Positions 6,706-8,016 of a stretch of 8,016 nucleotides of DNA are shown in pieces. The DNA is from Firmicutes bacterium CAG:460 (GTDB taxonomy: Bacteria > Bacillota_I > Bacilli_A > RF39 > UBA660), in contig FR899774.1 of NCBI GenBank assembly GCA_000437355.1, positions 617 through 8,632 of the forward strand, written 5' to 3'. A model generated the notes under the pieces. That model had not been told where the DNA came from. It did not search any database and saw only the letters and a list, made by a program, of their open reading frames with translations. Made by a program: the position numbers and the translations under genes. Within the stretch, counting starts at the first letter, position 1. Each line of letters opens with the position of its first letter.

Positions 6706-7119
6706 ATGTTAAAAATAGATTATTTGAATAATAATGAAATATTTAAAAATGATGTTATTGCATGTCTTAATGATTGGAATAATAAGACTTTTGAAGATGA
6801 AGCAATTACAATTATAGCTATAGATAATCATAAACTAGTTGGATTTTACCAAATAAAAGCCCATGATAATGATAATACAAACTACTCCCCTTGGTTAGCA
6901 AATGTTTATATTGTTCCCCAAAAGCGAAAAATGGGATATTCAAGAAAACTTCTAGAAACTATACCTTCTGTTTTAAAAGATTTAGGTTATGATACATTAT
7001 ACTCACATACTAGATTAATAAATTATTATGAAAAATTTGGTTGGGAGTATCTTTGCCCACTAGATAAAGGCGATGGAATTAAAAGAGCCATTTATATTTT
7101 TAAAATTAAAGGGTCCTGA
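6706..7119 (+). CDS. GNAT-family N-acetyltransferase
   Basis: A 137-residue single-domain GNAT protein. The core is visible: IIAIDNHKLVGFYQI (36-50, beta hairpin), ANVYIVPQKRKMGYSRKLLE (65-84), which contains the acetyl-CoA pyrophosphate loop in the Q/RxxGxG/A position (QKRKMGYS), and the C-terminal RLINYYEKFGWEYL (103-116), the usual helix leading to a strand with an aromatic kink. The substrate cannot be told; family members acetylate antibiotics, polyamines, amino acids or protein N-termini. The ATG at 6706 has only a weak ribosome binding site (GGTGA, 6697-6701), and the predicted leader is about 9 bases. The gene is monocistronic with a terminator 20 bases after its TGA stop. The last codons share a 13-base string with the nearby tRNA-Lys gene. 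Confidence 0.85.
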   Translation: MLKIDYLNNNEIFKNDVIACLNDWNNKTFEDEAITIIAIDNHKLVGFYQIKAHDNDNTNYSPWLANVYIVPQKRKMGYSRKLLETIPSVLKDLGYDTLYSHTRLINYYEKFGWEYLCPLDKGDGIKRAIYIFKIKGS

Positions 7120-7139
7120 GCATTTTTAAACAAAAAGAA

Positions 7140-7168
7140 AACTCCGCAAATACGGAGTTAATTTTTTT
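7140..7168. terminator. Bidirectional terminator between the GNAT gene and the tRNA operon
   Basis: AACTCCG (7140-7146), loop CAAATA and CGGAGTT (7153-7159) form a 7-bp stem. On the plus strand it runs into AATTTTTTT; on the minus strand into TTTTCTTTTTG. It can end both the acetyltransferase mRNA and the converging tRNA transcript, which would stop soon after tRNA-Lys. Confidence 0.88.
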
Positions 7169-7170
7169 AA

Positions 7171-7246
7171 TGGTGGCTCGTCTGAGATTCGAACTCAGGA
7201 CCCTTTGATTAAAAGTCAAATGCTCTACCGACTGAGCTAACGAACC
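7171..7246 (-). tRNA. tRNA-Lys(UUU)
   Basis: 76 bases with the CCA end encoded (7173-7171). Acceptor stem GGTTCGT pairs with ACGAGCC, including one G.U pair. Anticodon stem TTTGA/TCAAA holds loop CTTTTAA, anticodon TTT. T8 and the TTCGAAT T-loop are present. It is the last gene of the tRNA operon. Confidence 0.97.
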
Positions 7247-7272
7247 AAAATCAAAAATTTTAAAAATATAAA

Positions 7273-7348
7273 TGGCTGCCTCGGCAGGATTCGAACCGGC
7301 GGAATGTCAGAGTCAAAGTCTGATGCCTTACCACTTGGCTACGAGGCA
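7273..7348 (-). tRNA. tRNA-Gln(UUG)
   Basis: 76 bases with encoded CCA (7275-7273). Acceptor stem TGCCTCG/CGAGGCA begins with U1, as is typical of bacterial tRNA-Gln. Anticodon stem TCAGA/TCTGA holds loop CTTTGAC, anticodon TTG. The T-loop is TTCGAAT. A 26-base AT-rich spacer separates it from tRNA-Lys. Confidence 0.97.
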
Positions 7349-7355
7349 ATAACAA

Positions 7356-7439
7356 TGGTGGGGAGACATAGATTTGAACTATGGAACCCGAAGGAACAGA
7401 TTTACAGTCTGCCGCGTTTGACCACTTCGCTATCTCCCC
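7356..7439 (-). tRNA. tRNA-Tyr(GUA)
   Basis: 84 bases, class II with a long variable arm (CCTTCGGG region), as expected for bacterial tRNA-Tyr. Acceptor stem GGGGAGA/TCTCCCC, discriminator A, encoded CCA (7358-7356). Anticodon stem CAGA/TCTG with loop CTGTAAA, anticodon GTA. It starts 5 bases after tRNA-Thr. Confidence 0.97.
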
Positions 7440-7444
7440 AACAA

Positions 7445-7757
7445 TGGTGCCGACAGAGAGAGTCGAACTCCCAACCTACTGATTCATACTACTATAGCTT
7501 TCACTACCACATTAAGTGTTTGTAGTCTGGACTTTCTCTTAGCCATATTCATTTGAACTTAGGCTCGTCGTATAAAGTCTCTACACTCGGTCTTACAACC
7601 TAGCTCGGGATTGTCATATAATATTTCTATTATGAAGAGTTCCCCGAATTAGCGACGTCCACCTCAATCGTTTCCAACTAAGGGTGCAAGATAGTTCTAA
7701 AAGTATTACTACTTCTATCCCACAAGTCAGTTGCGCTGCCAGTTACGCTATGTCGGC
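7445..7757 (-). tRNA. tRNA-Thr(UGU) interrupted by a group I intron
   Basis: The gene is 313 bases: exon 1 at 7757-7722 (tRNA positions 1-36), intron at 7721-7485, exon 2 at 7484-7445 (positions 37-76). The joined exons give a normal 76-base tRNA. Acceptor stem is GCCGACA/TGTCGGC, T8 and A9 are present, D stem is GCGT/GCGC, anticodon stem ACTGA/TCAGT with loop CTTGTAA (anticodon TGT), T arm GGGAG/CTCTC with loop TTCGACT, discriminator A and encoded CCA. The anticodon arm AACTGACTTGT + AATCAGTAGGTTGGG is what tRNA-Thr(UGU) of Bacillus carries without interruption, which fixes the splice junction. No other tRNA-Thr is in the window, so threonine decoding of ACA may depend on splicing. Gene-finders that do not model introns would miss it or give two fragments. 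Confidence 0.95.
7485..7721 (-). ncRNA. Group I intron (237 nt, no ORF) in tRNA-Thr(UGU)
   Basis: Numbering i = 7722 minus coordinate. All core elements of a group I intron are present: P/Q pairing P4 (TCGGGG i75-80 with TCCCGA i112-117), P5 (ATAATA/TATTAT with GAAA loop, i89-104), P6 (GGTT/GACC with GTAA loop, i122-133), P3 (CGTCG i65-69 with CGACG i152-156), P7 (GACTTT i143-148 with AAAGTC i187-192), P8 (AGCC i157-160 with GGCT i178-181) and P9 (i196-200 with i215-219, plus CAC/GTG). R reads GTGTAGAGACT and S reads AAGAGAAAGTCC. P1 pairs the anticodon U34 G35 U36 with the guide GCA (i35-37), with U36.G at the splice site, then continues GGGATAG with CTATCTT. P10 would be A37 A38 with UU (i33-34). 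The last base is G237. P2 ends in a GAAA loop. R and size resemble the subgroup IC3 tRNA introns (Azoarcus tRNA-Ile, 205 nt). Self-splicing is inferred from structure. Confidence 0.95.
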
Positions 7758-7781
7758 AAAAATAAATAAATTAAAATAAAA

Positions 7782-7858
7782 TGGTGGGCGCTATAGGACT
7801 CGAACCTATGACACCTTGCTTGTAAGGCAAGTACTCTAACCAACTGAGCTAAGCGCCC
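7782..7858 (-). tRNA. tRNA-Val(UAC)
   Basis: 77 bases with encoded CCA (7784-7782). Acceptor stem GGGCGCT/AGCGCCC, anticodon stem CTTGC/GCAAG with loop CTTACAA, anticodon TAC, T-loop TTCGAGT. It is the first gene of the operon, about 44 bases after the predicted transcription start; a 24-base AT-rich spacer separates it from tRNA-Thr. Confidence 0.97.
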
Positions 7859-7908
7859 TTTTACATCTTTTGATGCGACCACCATTGCATCCGTCGATGA
7901 CAATTAAG

Positions 7909-7937
7909 ATTATACCAAATGGCAGACACAAATGCAA
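7909..7937 (-). promoter_or_regulatory. Promoter of the Val-Thr-Tyr-Gln-Lys tRNA operon
   Basis: On the minus strand TTGCAT (7937-7932), 17 bases of spacer and TATAAT (7914-7909), with a TGG just before the -10 that makes it an extended -10. Transcription should start near 7902. No other promoter is seen between the tRNA genes, and the spacers are 5 to 26 bases, so all five are probably cut from one precursor ending at the 7140-7168 terminator. Confidence 0.85.
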
Positions 7938-8016
7938 GGCTTTTTTACAAATTTTTTAATATTTTTTTATTTTTTTTAAATTTACTAATAAAAAACAATA
8001 TTTTATGTTTAAAAAT

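Noticed and set aside
6554..7119. Nuclease plus acetyltransferase considered as a toxin-antitoxin or defence pair.
   Set aside because: They are divergent, have separate promoters and terminators, and the GNAT lacks the partner (an RHH or HTH antitoxin) that GNAT toxins have. Joint function is not supported beyond adjacency.
7304..7525. A 73-codon plus-strand open frame over the tRNA-Gln, tRNA-Tyr and tRNA-Thr region.
   Set aside because: It lies antisense to three tRNA genes and part of the intron, with no ribosome binding site and no family resemblance; it is a shadow of structured RNA genes.
7445..7757. The split tRNA considered as a tmRNA or as two tRNA pseudogenes.
   Set aside because: A tmRNA has its tRNA halves at the ends in permuted order with a tag-peptide frame. 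Here both halves join into a complete tRNA-Thr with an intact anticodon arm, and the insert carries group I core elements.
7938..8016. The AT-rich end of the window checked for a gene, CRISPR repeat or replication-origin boxes.
   Set aside because: It is mainly T- and A-runs with no open frame of useful length, no spaced direct repeats and no DnaA-box-like sequence; it is probably upstream promoter DNA or an intergenic spacer.

Overview
The window is AT-rich chromosomal DNA (about 28% GC by eye) from a low-GC Firmicute: Bacilli, Erysipelotrichia or a walled relative of the Mollicutes. The evidence is an ezrA gene, a glmS gene preceded by a glmS ribozyme, consensus sigma-A promoters, AAGGAGG-type ribosome binding sites, tRNA genes that encode their own CCA ends, and a tRNA-Thr whose exons read like Bacillus tRNA-Thr(UGU). 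The code looks standard: TGA ends the acetyltransferase gene.

Layout. 1-3059 (minus): ezrA, a cysteine desulfurase and the start of thiI, in the order also known from Bacillus. The desulfurase gene follows ezrA by 12 bases. An AT-rich terminator-like hairpin separates it from thiI. 3131-3682 (minus): a DUF308 six-helix membrane protein with its own promoter and terminator. 3683-3958: a divergent regulatory region with back-to-back promoters and a compact glmS self-cleaving ribozyme. 3959-5758 (plus): glmS, closed by a bidirectional terminator. 5786-6553 (minus): a solitary MvaI/BcnI-family PD-(D/E)xK nuclease with no methyltransferase in view. 6554-6705: a divergent intergenic region with three phased TCRAAC repeats inside an 11-bp inverted repeat. 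6706-7119 (plus): a GNAT acetyltransferase. 7140-7168: a bidirectional terminator. 7171-7937 (minus): a tRNA operon, promoter-Val(UAC)-Thr(UGU)-Tyr(GUA)-Gln(UUG)-Lys(UUU). 7938-8016 is AT-rich with no gene seen.

The main discovery is that tRNA-Thr(UGU) is split by a 237-base, ORF-less group I intron between U36 and A37. The intron can be folded by hand into P1-P9. It has a U.G pair at the 5' splice site, a terminal G, recognisable P/Q/R/S core elements, and an internal guide that pairs with the anticodon itself. The window therefore carries two catalytic RNAs about 3.6 kb apart: a metabolite-triggered self-cleaving ribozyme (glmS) and a probable self-splicing intron in a tRNA.

Functional links: the desulfurase and ThiI form the sulfur relay for 4-thiouridine at tRNA position 8, and all five tRNAs here have U8. 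GlmS makes glucosamine-6-phosphate for peptidoglycan, and EzrA works at the division septum.
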